This document shows, piece by piece, positions 44,574-54,396 of a DNA stretch of 64,000 bases (its first letter is position 1; every line of letters begins with the position of its first letter). The DNA is taken from the NCBI RefSeq assembly GCF_005765165.1, contig NZ_VCIW01000005.1, positions 305,550 to 369,549 of the forward strand, read 5' to 3'. The translations under genes and the position numbers were made by a program. Under the pieces are notes generated by a model, which did no database searches, was not told where the DNA came from, and saw only the letters and a program-made list of their open reading frames with translations. This stretch comes from Paenibacillus antri. Its GTDB lineage: Bacteria > Bacillota > Bacilli > Paenibacillales > YIM-B00363.

Positions 44574-46524
44574 AAGGAAGGTTATCGAAAATGAAAATTT
44601 CGGTTCGGCTATCGATATATCCTCCTGGCCCAATGTGCTAGTGGATAATTTGTCTGAAGAGGATCAAAAGACATACTACAATCGAAGAAAAGCGGTTGAA
44701 ATGTACTTTCAAATTAAAACGCATGAGCAAATCATGAAAGCAACTGGGATCCATCGCAATATTGTCACTAAATTGGTGAAGCGATGTCTGGAGACGGATT
44801 CGGAAAACATCGTATGGGGATTCAGGGCATTAATTCCAAGAAAAAGAATCAACTCATACAAACGAGAAACTTTGCCGGAATCAAGACCCAGTAACCCCAA
44901 CCCGAACAAAAATGGAGCATTTATGCTATTGCTCGAAACTTACTCAGATCTAAAAGACGAAATTCACACATTATTTTTCAAGCAAAAAAACAGATCCGCC
45001 TCTGACCCAGTGATCAAGACGAAATATATTCATAAACAATTTATCCAAAAATGCCGAGATTTGGGGTTGAAGGCTCCAAACGATTACCCCTTTAATACCT
45101 CAGAAATGGGCAGACGAAGTCTTTATAATTACATAAAGAAATTAGAAGCGCAATACATGAACGAAGCATCTGAAAGATATGGGAAAGAAGCCTCCCAATT
45201 AATTCGCTCCACCGGGGCGGGGGATAACTATCGTCATATCGTACGGCCTTATGAACAAGTCCAATTCGACGGACACAAGATAGATTTGGCCATTACTCTT
45301 GTGCTTTACACCCCGGAAGGCGATGAAATCTTAACGGTAATTGACCGGATCTGGCTGCTTGCCATTATTGATGTCGGGACTAGAGCGGTTCTTGGGTATC
45401 ATGTGAGCTACAACAAAGAATATACCTCAAATGATGTACTGCATTGCATACGTAACGCCATTGTCCCGTGGAAACCCAAAAAACTCACGATTCCCGGTTT
45501 AACATATCCTGAGAAAGGCGGGTTCCCCTCAGGTATTATACAAGAAGTTGCATGGGCATTATGGGATGAAATACTGTATGACCAAGCTCAAGCCAATCTT
45601 TCCAATATTGTAAAGGATCGCTTGAAACAAGTCGTGAAATGCAGAGTAAACCCGGGAAAAGTCAGTTGTCCGATTAGGAGAAGCCATATCGAACGGCTTT
45701 TTGGACTTTTTGAGGAGAATGGTTTTCACCGATTGCCGAATACAACCGGTAGCCACCCGAAAGATCCTCGAAGAAATGAACCAGAAAAAAAGGCGATAAA
45801 ATTCAAAATTACTGCCCAACATCTCGAAGAACTGATCGATGTGTTAATTGCAGATTATAATGCGACACCGCATGAAGGAGTAAACTATGCTACTCCCTTG
45901 GATGCAATGAAACAAAGATTACAGAGGTTTACGGTCAATCAAATGCCTGAGGAACAAAGAAATGAGGTAGTCTTCTTGTCATTAAAAGCTAGCCGGCAAA
46001 TAAAAGGGGACGTGCGGATTGGAAGACGCCCATATATTCAATACGAGAATGTCCGTTATACGAATGAGCTGTTAGCAAAATCACCGGGATTGATCGGGAA
46101 AAAGGTTGATTTAATGGTTAATGTCGATGATCTTCGGGTTTTAAGAGCCTACCTGCCGGATGGTGCAGAACTCGGGAAACTAAAGGCAATGGGAAAATGG
46201 GGGCTAACACCACATACCCTGCAAGTCAGACAAGAGATTTTTAAACTTAAAAGGTTGAAATTGCTTCATTTTACTTCATCAGACGATCCAATCAAAGTTT
46301 ATCAACGATTTCTGGAAGAAGGAGCCAAAACCAAGAAAAGAAACGCAAGCAAAGCTTATGAGATGGAACGAAATCAGGTTCGAAATAAGGATAGCGATGT
46401 TTCTCCAACTCCGCCGGATCAAGTAATTGAGAAACTTGAGTCGACAGAAGAAAAGAAGGAAAATACAAAAACCTTTGAACCCAAACCTTCAACCCGGAAT
46501 CTGCGAAAAACGATGATTTATTAA
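44566..46524 (+). CDS. tnsB: TnsB-like DDE transposase
   Basis: This 652-residue transposase of the Tn7/Mu/rve group has N-terminal HTH segments (THEQIMKATGIHRNIVTKLV), an integrase core with Asp235 (QVQFDGHKID), Asp339 (DEILYDQAQANL) and Glu376 (RRSHIERLF), spaced D-36-E. A beta-barrel region and a charged C-terminal tail follow (residues about 600-652), which in Tn7 contacts TnsC. It binds end sites and joins 3' ends to the target. It is translationally coupled to tnsA. Confidence 0.92.
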   Translation: MTKRKVIENENFGSAIDISSWPNVLVDNLSEEDQKTYYNRRKAVEMYFQIKTHEQIMKATGIHRNIVTKLVKRCLETDSENIVWGFRALIPRKRINSYKRETLPESRPSNPNPNKNGAFMLLLETYSDLKDEIHTLFFKQKNRSASDPVIKTKYIHKQFIQKCRDLGLKAPNDYPFNTSEMGRRSLYNYIKKLEAQYMNEASERYGKEASQLIRSTGAGDNYRHIVRPYEQVQFDGHKIDLAITLVLYTPEGDEILTVIDRIWLLAIIDVGTRAVLGYHVSYNKEYTSNDVLHCIRNAIVPWKPKKLTIPGLTYPEKGGFPSGIIQEVAWALWDEILYDQAQANLSNIVKDRLKQVVKCRVNPGKVSCPIRRSHIERLFGLFEENGFHRLPNTTGSHPKDPRRNEPEKKAIKFKITAQHLEELIDVLIADYNATPHEGVNYATPLDAMKQRLQRFTVNQMPEEQRNEVVFLSLKASRQIKGDVRIGRRPYIQYENVRYTNELLAKSPGLIGKKVDLMVNVDDLRVLRAYLPDGAELGKLKAMGKWGLTPHTLQVRQEIFKLKRLKLLHFTSSDDPIKVYQRFLEEGAKTKKRNASKAYEMERNQVRNKDSDVSPTPPDQVIEKLESTEEKKENTKTFEPKPSTRNLRKTMIY

Positions 46525-46538
46525 AAGGGGAAACGATC

Positions 46539-47528
46539 GTGCAAACTTCTTTATTTAATCATCAATCAAGCCAACGTCCTTTTCTGCCTCAAGATACACA
46601 TCCGATTGAAACTGGGAAATATAACATACCAACCAACGAGATTAACAAGCTTTACGAAAAGGTTAAAAACAGCATTCAAAATCGATTACCTGGAACTGTC
46701 GTTCATGGAAGACCGCGCCTGGGCAAGACGAGAGCAATTTCTTATTTAGTTAATACGTTACCCGCTGATTTTGGAAATATGCCCATATATACTTTACTGT
46801 GCCGGGAGCATTCAAAGCCGAATGAGGATGTTTTTTTCACGGAAATCTTAAAAGATGTCGGGCATGGTTTATTTGCTTCGGGTAAAGCTACAGCCAAAAG
46901 GGATCGCCTTATGAAATTTTTGTTGGAACGTGCGGATGCAGCCGGCCAGAGTCGTACAGTATTCTTTATTGATGATGCACAGAGACTCCACGAACTGCAA
47001 TATAACTGGCTAATGGATATATGTAATGAATTAGACAGGCACGGAGTAAATCTGACGGTGTTCTTGGTCGGACAGAATGAACTGCTCAATCAGCGGTCTG
47101 TATTTTTTGAGGAAGAAAAGTATCAGATCATAGGGCGTTTTATGGTTGAACCGTATAAATTTTATGGTGTCAGAACGTTGGAGGATCTCTACGAATGCCT
47201 GTTATGCTACGATGAAGATTCTATCTTTCCAGCTGATAGCGGGTGGTCATTTACGAGATACTACTTTCCGAAGCCTTTCGAACAAGATTTTCGCCTTCAT
47301 AAATACGCGGCTGAGTTACACGATGTTTTTATAACTCTTCGGCAGGAAGCCGGCATCGGTAAACCTTTTGAAATCCCAATGCAATACCTCACAAGAACAG
47401 TGGAGTACGTATTAAGAAGATATGGGTGCGAGGGGGAAGACGTAAACGATATTACTCGTAACCAATGGAAAACAGCAATAAAAGGTTCAGGTTATATTGA
47501 AGCGGAAATTTATCGTGCGCCGGAATGA
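46539..47528 (+). CDS. tnsC: TnsC-like AAA+ transposition regulator
   Basis: This 329-residue AAA+ ATPase has Walker A GRPRLGKT (residues 57-64) and Walker B VFFIDDAQ (141-148). A sensor-like segment VFLVGQNEL follows. TnsC-type proteins form ATP-dependent filaments on target DNA and connect the target selector to TnsB. The GTG start follows AAAGGGGAAACG, 14 bases after tnsB. It belongs to one operon with tnsA, tnsB and tniQ. Confidence 0.9.
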   Translation: MQTSLFNHQSSQRPFLPQDTHPIETGKYNIPTNEINKLYEKVKNSIQNRLPGTVVHGRPRLGKTRAISYLVNTLPADFGNMPIYTLLCREHSKPNEDVFFTEILKDVGHGLFASGKATAKRDRLMKFLLERADAAGQSRTVFFIDDAQRLHELQYNWLMDICNELDRHGVNLTVFLVGQNELLNQRSVFFEEEKYQIIGRFMVEPYKFYGVRTLEDLYECLLCYDEDSIFPADSGWSFTRYYFPKPFEQDFRLHKYAAELHDVFITLRQEAGIGKPFEIPMQYLTRTVEYVLRRYGCEGEDVNDITRNQWKTAIKGSGYIEAEIYRAPE

Positions 47529-47546
47529 AAGAATGGGGTAGGCCAA

Positions 47547-48986
47547 ATGACAGGAACAAAAATAGATTACCATTATACCTGGAGAAAAGAATGGATATCG
47601 CCTTATGAATCTTTATGGGGGATACTCGAAAAATTTAAATTTGCAAATTCCGCGACTGTAAAAGACATTTTCAATGTGTTCGGAACTGACTATGTCAAAA
47701 ATCTAAAAACACATATCATAAGCAAGAAACATCGCGAATGCATACATTTATCCGGGTTAGATGGGGATTTGGTAGAGTCCGTTTTCTTACAACCTATTAT
47801 AAAAATAAATGAACGATATATTGAACAAATGGTTGGTAGTCTACCCAGATCCCACAGTATGCGCTCTTATATCAGAGACGAACTTTACTTTTGTCCGGAA
47901 TGCATCAAAACGGGACATCATAGCCTATTTCATCAATTTAAACTTCTGCACGAATGCCCGTATCACCAGATTCCTTTGCATAAGGGATGTGTGAGCTGCA
48001 AGAAGTCACTCCCCTTTGAATTATCGGACAATTTTACAAAAGAGCCTTTTCGATGTTTATGTGGTCAATCGTTTTTAGAAGAAAAGATAGAAAAATCCTA
48101 TTTACCTGCTTGGAACCAGGTTTCACTTAACGATCTAAGATCAATAGAAATGATTACTTGGTTAAATTTTGACGGTTGGCAGCTTTCTCGTCTAAAAAGC
48201 CTCCATTTTCCATTGAATCTTGATTTAGAGGAATGCTCAGGTTTTATGGACTATGTATTATCCGTACTAAACCCGGAACACCAAACAAAAAGTAAAGAAA
48301 TCCATACTATTGTAAAATCGGCACCATATATACGGAAATTAAAAGGCGAAGAGGAGAATGGAAAGGGTAAATCAAACTATATCTTAAAAAGATTCCAATT
48401 ATATGATGTCGTTTACGAATCCTCGGTTCAGACGGTTCAAAGTATAGCATCATACGTTAAAAAATCAATTCTCGGGACTCATCGATCCTGCTTGGAAAGA
48501 CTATTCAAAGCGAACTTATCCAACGATCCAATATGCCCATATGCACTTGCCTACGCACATTGGATGAAATTTGTAATGGGATACGAAAACCTATGGATCA
48601 TTAAAAGAGCTACTCATTATCGGAAGTATCCTAGCAGGATTGAATTTGGTTCAAAACAAGATGATTATTATTTAACTAATCTTTTTTACGATTTGAGGAT
48701 CGGTTTCTTGGAGGAAAGCTTTGCGGCTGTGAAATGGATATTTAACCGACTTATTGGCCTTTTGATATGGAACCATTTTATGAATTGGCTATCGGTTTCA
48801 CAAGAATCTTCCGAAAAAAGGTTAGAGTACAGAAGGATTCCATTCAAACAAGAAAATGTCCCTTTTTATATTTTGGTTATTCCTGATAATAAAAATGAAC
48901 CGCTTGAATATCATTGGTGGGGCCAAAAATCTTCTACCCCCAATTTGGTCTGCCCATTCTCTTCTAGGAAGAGTAACTCTTGGTAG
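47547..48986 (+). CDS. tniQ: TniQ/TnsD-family target selector
   Basis: The 479-residue protein carries the TniQ-type zinc site: CPECIKTGHHSLFHQF, then HECPYHQIPLHKGCVSCKK and a second CLCG. The region after residue 200 is an unrecognised DNA-binding part, as in TnsD, which reads a fixed chromosomal site. The length is closer to TnsD-like selectors than to the short TniQ of CRISPR-guided elements. The start is 18 bases after tnsC. The att site it recognises is unknown, since the flanking target was not identified. Confidence 0.85.
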   Translation: MTGTKIDYHYTWRKEWISPYESLWGILEKFKFANSATVKDIFNVFGTDYVKNLKTHIISKKHRECIHLSGLDGDLVESVFLQPIIKINERYIEQMVGSLPRSHSMRSYIRDELYFCPECIKTGHHSLFHQFKLLHECPYHQIPLHKGCVSCKKSLPFELSDNFTKEPFRCLCGQSFLEEKIEKSYLPAWNQVSLNDLRSIEMITWLNFDGWQLSRLKSLHFPLNLDLEECSGFMDYVLSVLNPEHQTKSKEIHTIVKSAPYIRKLKGEEENGKGKSNYILKRFQLYDVVYESSVQTVQSIASYVKKSILGTHRSCLERLFKANLSNDPICPYALAYAHWMKFVMGYENLWIIKRATHYRKYPSRIEFGSKQDDYYLTNLFYDLRIGFLEESFAAVKWIFNRLIGLLIWNHFMNWLSVSQESSEKRLEYRRIPFKQENVPFYILVIPDNKNEPLEYHWWGQKSSTPNLVCPFSSRKSNSW

Positions 48987-49539
48987 CTGTTTAATTATTT
49001 ATTAATATTCGCGGGGTTTAGTCCAATATTGGTTGGGAAACGGATCTTGAAAACGGGTATTATCTCATCGATCTTTACCTAAAAGTAGTTTCTCACGCTA
49101 TGCAAGGTGCATAATTGCCTTAACCTAAAGTATCTTCATAAAACAAATATGTAACTATATAAAAAACAATCCTAGTCCTTTTGCGCCATGAGTTATTGTC
49201 GAATTGTTAGTTTGTACATAAATATCATACTGTACAAAATAACCGGAGCGAGTAGTGTTAAAAATACCTTGAACTTTGCACTTGCAGTTGCAAGGATTAT
49301 GACCATATTTGCATGGAATCTAAAGTGGTTATTGAAGAGATGATCCATAAAATATGGTTCGATTAGAGGCAAATAATGAAGGGACAGATGTCCTCAGTGG
49401 CCTTTTAACTCGGGCGCCTTGTTACATTAATCCATTAAGAAAGCGCTAACAGGTGCACAAGTAGCCTTTTCATGCGTCGACGTTGTCTCCTCGTGTTTTC
49501 ACTTATTCAATACGTTGATAACTTATACGTACCCCCTCG
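48987..49539. other. AT-rich interval without recognisable gene
   Basis: The 553 bases after tniQ hold no credible gene and no clear TnsB-type site. Weak resemblance such as CTATGCAAGGTGCATAATT near 49097 is not convincing as a transposon end. Confidence 0.5.
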
Positions 49540-50196
49540 TTATACTATAAATTCCACGAAACTCGGCGCTCGCAGCAAGCCTGTCCGAGTCCAATTCCGC
49601 ATCCTCACGCGCACCCTAATCCGTGGCTCTACGTAGACATTGGTGCTATCCTCTCCGGTAATTAATGGTCCTACAACGCCTCTAAATGCTTTCTTCGCTC
49701 TCGGAGGTACACCGAGTTATATTACGCCGGCAGGCCGCAATTTACCGCCATCGCCGTACACCGCTGCCAGCCATCCGAACTTCTGCTTACGCCATCCCGT
49801 TATATAAACGTCAGCATACGTCCAATTAATGATTTGTAGCCAATTGGGGCTGCGCTCGCTGACATAGACGGACCCTTTCCGCTTAGCAACGACACCCTCC
49901 ATATTTCGCGTTTTAATCGCGTCAAACATCGCCTTACCCGTGCCGTCAACTGTAAGTAACGATCGGAATGCCGGCGACTCATCATACACGTCCACAATGG
50001 TCCGCTGGCGTTCAGTAAGTGGCTCCTTGCGCAAATCCATGACTTCGTTACCGTGCCGTGTGAATATGCGTATTTCGCCGTTGTAGCACGTAATTATGGC
50101 ACGATGACCGTCTATTTTCGGTTGGAATACGTAGCGCTCGTCGTCGAACGGGGCGGGCGCTATCTCCAGTAACATAGGCGATATAAAATCGAGCAT
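49540..50196 (-). pseudogene. ATP-dependent DNA ligase, nonsense codon and internal deletion
   Basis: On the minus strand, FQPKIDGHRAI contains the adenylated Lys motif (KxDG). An apparent deletion after EVMDLRKE removes the middle motifs; MEGVVAKRKGSVY and YADVYITGW follow. After GVI an ochre codon (49717) interrupts what would read GVIELGVPP, and the frame then continues for 58 codons to VRMRNWTRTGLLRAPSFVEF, the ligase C-terminus. This is a former LigD-type or phage-type ligase, now inactive. Confidence 0.75.
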
Positions 50197-50753
50197 AAAA
50201 ACACCTCTTCCTCAATTATATCGCGTTGGCTATGGAGAAGAGGCGGTAAGTTATGGGGGGGTCAATGAAAATAAAAGTATGAGATTAAAAAATTTTCTTT
50301 CATTGATTATGGTATCTTGGGAGCTTCGGTGGCCTATTCAGATAATCCGATAAAATTATAATCAAAGCAGCGGCAGATACATGACTTTTCATTAATCCAT
50401 GCCTGCACGAAAGAACAGTTGCGAGCCTTCATTGTCTAGCGGTTATGTAACCTCATTCGTCTAGAACGAGGAGTTGGGTCTGTTGGATCCCGGTCATGAG
50501 CCTCTCGAGTGTGCCCGCTCTTTTGGCTTCAGTACTAACGCACTGGTTGCCTTTTTTCAACCGGCGCAGGTAAAGCCCGTTTACAACGGAGAGTTCTTTT
50601 GAGTGGTAACTGATTTACCAAATTGATAATAAATGTTTCAACCAGCGGAGGGGACTACTAATACGGAGGTGATGAGTAAAATCGATCACTGTTTAGAAAA
50701 ATAAAGGTGATTTGCTCTTGTGTATGCAATCTTTTTAGTTATGAGGTGTGAAA
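50197..50753. other. Intergenic interval before the CDF gene
   Basis: No credible gene is seen in about 550 bases. TATGCAATCTTTTTA at 50723-50737 partly resembles the inverted transposon-end site but lacks the TTGCTTC arm, so I do not call it an end. Confidence 0.5.
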
Positions 50754-51662
50754 ATGTTGTCAACTGAACGACGATCGGTTTATGCAATATGGATTAGTTT
50801 ATTTAGCAACATTGTATTAACGATCTTAAAGTTTGTCGTTGGTTTTTTATTCAGCAGTCAGGTTCTTATTGCGGATGGGGTGCATAACGCTGGTGATGTT
50901 TTTGCAACGGCCGCTGCACTCGTTTCGATGATGGTTTCCAAACGCGACCCTGATCTTGAACATCCTTATGGGCACGGAAAAGCGGAGGTAATAGGGGCTG
51001 GTTTCGTCGCTGTTATATTAGTGATGGCTGCCTTGTACATAGGATATCACTCGGCATTGGCATTATGGGAGCCGCCTCATGCGGCGAATTGGCTCGTGTT
51101 CGGTGCGGCCGCTTTGTCTCTTGTTTGGAAACAATGGCTGTATATGTATACGATGCGAATCGGAAGGGAAATAAAAAGCAGCGGTTTAGTTGCGACCGCA
51201 TACGATCATTTGGCAGATGTTTATGCTTCCATTGCAGCTGTATTTGGTATCGGACTTTCCATGGCCGGAGAATATTTCGGCATTAGATTTTTAACATACG
51301 GCGATCCTGTTGCGGGGATTGTCGTTGCGTTCCTGGTGCTTCGGCTGGCGATACATATGGGGCGTTCCTCCATCGACATTTTGATGGAAAAAAATATCGA
51401 TGAAGATAAAATGAAGCAACTGAAGGCGATCGTTCTCTCGGTACCATGGGTAAAAAGGATTGATCGGATTCGTGCCAGGGAGCATGGACATTACATAATA
51501 GCTGATGTCCGAGTCGCAATACCTGCCGAACTCAGCGTGGCGGAGGGACATGACGTAACGCGCCGCATTAAACACAGTATTCAAGAACAGATGGTGGAAG
51601 TAAGTGAAGTGCTAGTGCACATAAACCCATGGTACGAAGGAACGGAACCAAAGAAGGTTTAA
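50754..51662 (+). CDS. Cation diffusion facilitator transporter
   Basis: This 302-residue CDF metal-proton antiporter has six predicted helices. The metal site in helix 2 is ADGVHNAGD (family motif HSxxD/HNxxD), with a second in helix 5 (TAYDHLADV), and a cytoplasmic C-terminal domain (IDRIRAREHGHYIIADV; HVN-like HINPWY). ATG 50754 follows GAGGTG. It exports divalent metal such as Zn, Cd, Co or Mn; the specificity is not fixed. It fits the metal-resistance set downstream. Confidence 0.9.
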   Translation: MLSTERRSVYAIWISLFSNIVLTILKFVVGFLFSSQVLIADGVHNAGDVFATAAALVSMMVSKRDPDLEHPYGHGKAEVIGAGFVAVILVMAALYIGYHSALALWEPPHAANWLVFGAAALSLVWKQWLYMYTMRIGREIKSSGLVATAYDHLADVYASIAAVFGIGLSMAGEYFGIRFLTYGDPVAGIVVAFLVLRLAIHMGRSSIDILMEKNIDEDKMKQLKAIVLSVPWVKRIDRIRAREHGHYIIADVRVAIPAELSVAEGHDVTRRIKHSIQEQMVEVSEVLVHINPWYEGTEPKKV

Positions 51663-51697
51663 AATTTGCATCAATCAAAAAATTCATTAGAATATAA

Positions 51698-51749
51698 TTG
51701 ACATTTCCCAACGGTTGAAATAATATAACAATCAAATATTAGTTTGAGT
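51698..51749 (+). promoter_or_regulatory. Promoter with CadC-type operator 1
   Basis: TTGACA (51698-51703) and TAATAT (51721-51726) are 17 bp apart. The sequence AATCAAATATTAGTTTGAGT at 51730-51749 has TCAAAT and GTTTGA half sites separated by 4 bp, as in the perfect operator before cadC. It is likely to control cadD and the following reductase. Confidence 0.7.
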
Positions 51750-52011
51750 GAATGGAGGGGCACATAGGTCAACATTTGAAATCTCTACGACAGTATCTTC
51801 ATTACAGTGCCGAATCCCTTTATTATTCCATGGCGCATTTCATTGGATCTTGGGCGTGGGCCGAATATTTTTCCATATTCGCAAGCTTCAAGGCAGCAGC
51901 GCTCCGTGCGTTTAGGGATATGGAATGTATTCCGGTTCAAATTGAAAATAACAAGGCCGATGTTGGTGCTTGGTACGGCAAAATGACTTTCTGGTTGATC
52001 GCCATGAATTA

Positions 52012-52110
52012 ATGGAGACGACTGCAGCGTACAGTGTGGAACCTGAGATTTTTCCCGGAATGGCACACGATATGATGTTGGAGAAGGATTGAGCGGCTGT
52101 GGATAGGAAA
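52012..52110 (+). pseudogene. Alpha/beta hydrolase C-terminal fragment
   Basis: A frame reads METTAAYSVEPEIFPGMAHD then MMLEKD, a stop where TGG would give Trp, and AAVDR. This is the catalytic-His segment (MAHDMMLE) of an alpha/beta hydrolase. The preceding 260 bases probably contain more of the decayed gene but are not readable. It lies between operator 1 and cadD. Confidence 0.5.
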
Positions 52111-52232
52111 GTGACGGAGTGCCTCACTGTGTTTCCTTTATAAAAAAACACTCTCGATCATTCAAATACTTTTTTTCTTATGATAATGTGGACAAAATAA
52201 GCTTGATAAAATATCAAAGGTGGAGAAACCTT

Positions 52233-52871
52233 ATGTCTATCGCGTTAATTCTTAGTGCTATTGGAACTTTTGTCGTTACAAACATCGATGACATTTTCGT
52301 GCTAATGATCTTTTTTGCTCAGATCGAGAAGGCACGTCATGCGAATATTGTTCTTGGGCAATACCTTGGGTTCGGGCTTTTGGTTTTGATCAGCATACTT
52401 GGCGCCTTCGGCTTCACTTTTCTGCCACCGGAATGGACCGGATTTCTTGGGCTGATACCTATAATTCTCGGGATTCGGATGTTCCTGAAAAAAGAGGAAG
52501 AAGATGAGGCGGAAGAGGCTCTAGAGAAATTGGGCGATGTAAAGACCCAGGCCTCGAACAATCGATTGTTTGGGCCATTGACCGGCAAAGTGGCTGCCAT
52601 TACTTTTGCGAACGGCGGGGATAACCTGGGGATATATATTCCGTATTTTACGACGCAGGGTACCGGCTCCCTTATATATATCGCGGTTATATTTTTAGTT
52701 ATGGTGGCGGTTTGGTGTTTCTTCGGTTACCGTCTCGCGCGTTTTCCAGCCATCTTAAAGGTATTGCAGAAATACGGCAGTGTCATCGTGCCGCTTGTTT
52801 TTATCGCCTTAGGTATTTCGATCATGGTTCACGGTGATTCATTTGAATATTTGATCGGGCTATTTAGGTAA
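52233..52871 (+). CDS. cadD: CadD-like cadmium resistance transporter
   Basis: This 212-residue membrane protein of the CadD family (five or six helices) has the typical opening SAIGTFVVTNIDDIFVLMIF with conserved NIDD. A charged cytoplasmic loop (EEEDEAEEALEKL) and FANGGDNLGIYIPYF follow. It mediates Cd resistance or transport. ATG 52233 follows AAGGTGGAG. It lies downstream of operator 1, upstream of a flavin reductase. Confidence 0.87.
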   Translation: MSIALILSAIGTFVVTNIDDIFVLMIFFAQIEKARHANIVLGQYLGFGLLVLISILGAFGFTFLPPEWTGFLGLIPIILGIRMFLKKEEEDEAEEALEKLGDVKTQASNNRLFGPLTGKVAAITFANGGDNLGIYIPYFTTQGTGSLIYIAVIFLVMVAVWCFFGYRLARFPAILKVLQKYGSVIVPLVFIALGISIMVHGDSFEYLIGLFR

Positions 52872-52911
52872 TTTTGATGACATATTAAAACTCAAACTGG
52901 GGGCTGAGACA

Positions 52912-54321
52912 ATGGTGTTAAGGGATGAAATTCAAGACATTGAGTTGTTGGTGATTGGCGGCGGTTCAGGGGGGTATGTTGCTGCAATAAGAGCAGCGCA
53001 GCTGGGTAAAAAAGTGGTGCTCGTTGAAAAATCGGAGATGGGCGGCGTATGTCTTAACTGCGGCTGTATTCCGTCTAAAGCACTCATCTCCGCTGCCCAC
53101 CGGTACGTACACATGCGTAATTCCGGTATCACCGGATTAAAAGCCATCGATGTGGAGATTGACTTCGCTCAAATTCAGCACTGGAAGCAATCAGAGGTAG
53201 TTAACCGGCTTAAGACAGGTATACATTCGTTGATGAAGAAACACAAGATCACGGTATTCAAAGGGGAGGCAGAATTTATTAGTGATAGAGAAGCTCGGGT
53301 TTATAATGAGCAAGAAACGCTTCGTTTCCGTTTTGAAAATTGTATTGTTGCCGTTGGTTCCCGGCCGATCGAATTAAAACCATTCCCTTACGGTGGTCGA
53401 ATCTTGTCATCGACCGAGGCGTTAAATTTAGAGGAGATTCCCAAGCGTCTGATTGTCATCGGTGGAGGATACATTGGCATCGAACTTGGGCAAATGTACG
53501 CGAAGTTCGGATCGCAAGTGACGGTACTGGAAGGGACACCAAACATACTGCCTGGATTCGAAAAAGACATTACCCGCGTTATCAGCAAACATCTGGATAC
53601 CCTTGGTACGACCGTGTACACAGATGCTATGGCACAATCCGCCACGCAAACGGATGAAGACATAACCGTTACATTCACCGTAAATAAAGAGCAAAAACAA
53701 GTGACTGCAGACTATGTGTTGGTCACAGTCGGCCGCCGGCCAAACACGGACGGGGGGCTTGGATTAGACCGGATCGGCGTAAAGATCGGCGAACGCGGAC
53801 TTGTTGAAGTCGATCAACAGGGTCGAACATCCATTCCAAACATTTATGCAATAGGCGATATTATCCCCGGTCCTGCACTGGCACATAAGGCATCTTATGA
53901 AGGAAAAATCGTTGCCGAAGCGATAACAGGGCTGCCGAGCATTTTCGACTACAAGGTCATCCCGGCTGTCGTCTTTTCCGATCCCGAGATTGCCGCTGTG
54001 GGCCTAAGCGAAACCGAGGCGAAGGAGCGAGGGTTTGAAGTGATGGTTGGCAAGTTCCCTTTCGCGGCCAATGCGCGAGCGCTATCCTTAACGGCGTCCG
54101 AAGGCTTTGTCAAGCTTGTTGGCGATAAGAAAACAGGGCTCATCCTTGGCGGGCAAATCGTCGGCACAAACGCATCTGATCTGATTCCGGAGATCGCCCT
54201 GGCAATCGAAATGGGAACGACTATGGAAGATTTGGCTCTTACGATCCATGCGCATCCGACACTTGGGGAACTGTCAGCTGAAGCTGCCGAGGTGGCTCTC
54301 GGCTATCCCATTCATATTTAA
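52912..54321 (+). CDS. lpdA: Dihydrolipoyl dehydrogenase-like flavoprotein
   Basis: The 469-residue pyridine-nucleotide disulfide reductase has a FAD motif GGGSGG (16-21), redox cysteines in CLNCGCIPSKAL (Cys47 and Cys52, with an extra Cys50), an NAD motif IGGGYIGIELG, YAIGDIIPG and the catalytic His in HAHPTLGE. These features match lipoamide dehydrogenase. No other dehydrogenase-complex gene is adjacent and no extra thiol pair is at the C-terminus, so it is not MerA. In this context it may protect thiols under metal stress. Confidence 0.88.
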   Translation: MVLRDEIQDIELLVIGGGSGGYVAAIRAAQLGKKVVLVEKSEMGGVCLNCGCIPSKALISAAHRYVHMRNSGITGLKAIDVEIDFAQIQHWKQSEVVNRLKTGIHSLMKKHKITVFKGEAEFISDREARVYNEQETLRFRFENCIVAVGSRPIELKPFPYGGRILSSTEALNLEEIPKRLIVIGGGYIGIELGQMYAKFGSQVTVLEGTPNILPGFEKDITRVISKHLDTLGTTVYTDAMAQSATQTDEDITVTFTVNKEQKQVTADYVLVTVGRRPNTDGGLGLDRIGVKIGERGLVEVDQQGRTSIPNIYAIGDIIPGPALAHKASYEGKIVAEAITGLPSIFDYKVIPAVVFSDPEIAAVGLSETEAKERGFEVMVGKFPFAANARALSLTASEGFVKLVGDKKTGLILGGQIVGTNASDLIPEIALAIEMGTTMEDLALTIHAHPTLGELSAEAAEVALGYPIHI

Positions 54322-54332
54322 GGATTTTCCTT

Positions 54333-54385
54333 TTGACAAAACTCTCCGACGAGGTATATGATAATAATCAAATATATATTTGATT
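54333..54385 (+). promoter_or_regulatory. cadC promoter with perfect CadC operator 2
   Basis: TTGACA (54333-54338) and TATGAT (54357-54362) are 18 bp apart. AATCAAATATATATTTGATT at 54366-54385 is a perfect 20-bp palindrome overlapping the start of transcription, matching the known CadC/SmtB-type operator (TCAAATA..TATTTGA). Confidence 0.85.
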
Positions 54386-54396
54386 GGGGTGATTTC

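Noticed and set aside
50720..50742. Inverted TnsB-type site as the distal transposon end
   Set aside because: TATGCAATCTTTTTA matches only the outer part of the site, occurs once, and has no CGCCCCGTCA-like terminus.
51752..52012. 86-codon open frame after operator 1
   Set aside because: No family resemblance, no convincing ribosome site, and it overlaps a region that appears to be a decayed alpha/beta hydrolase gene.
52912..54321. Mercuric reductase (MerA)
   Set aside because: The C-terminus lacks the vicinal cysteine pair, there is no NmerA domain, and no merR, merT or merP gene is near; motifs fit lipoamide dehydrogenase.
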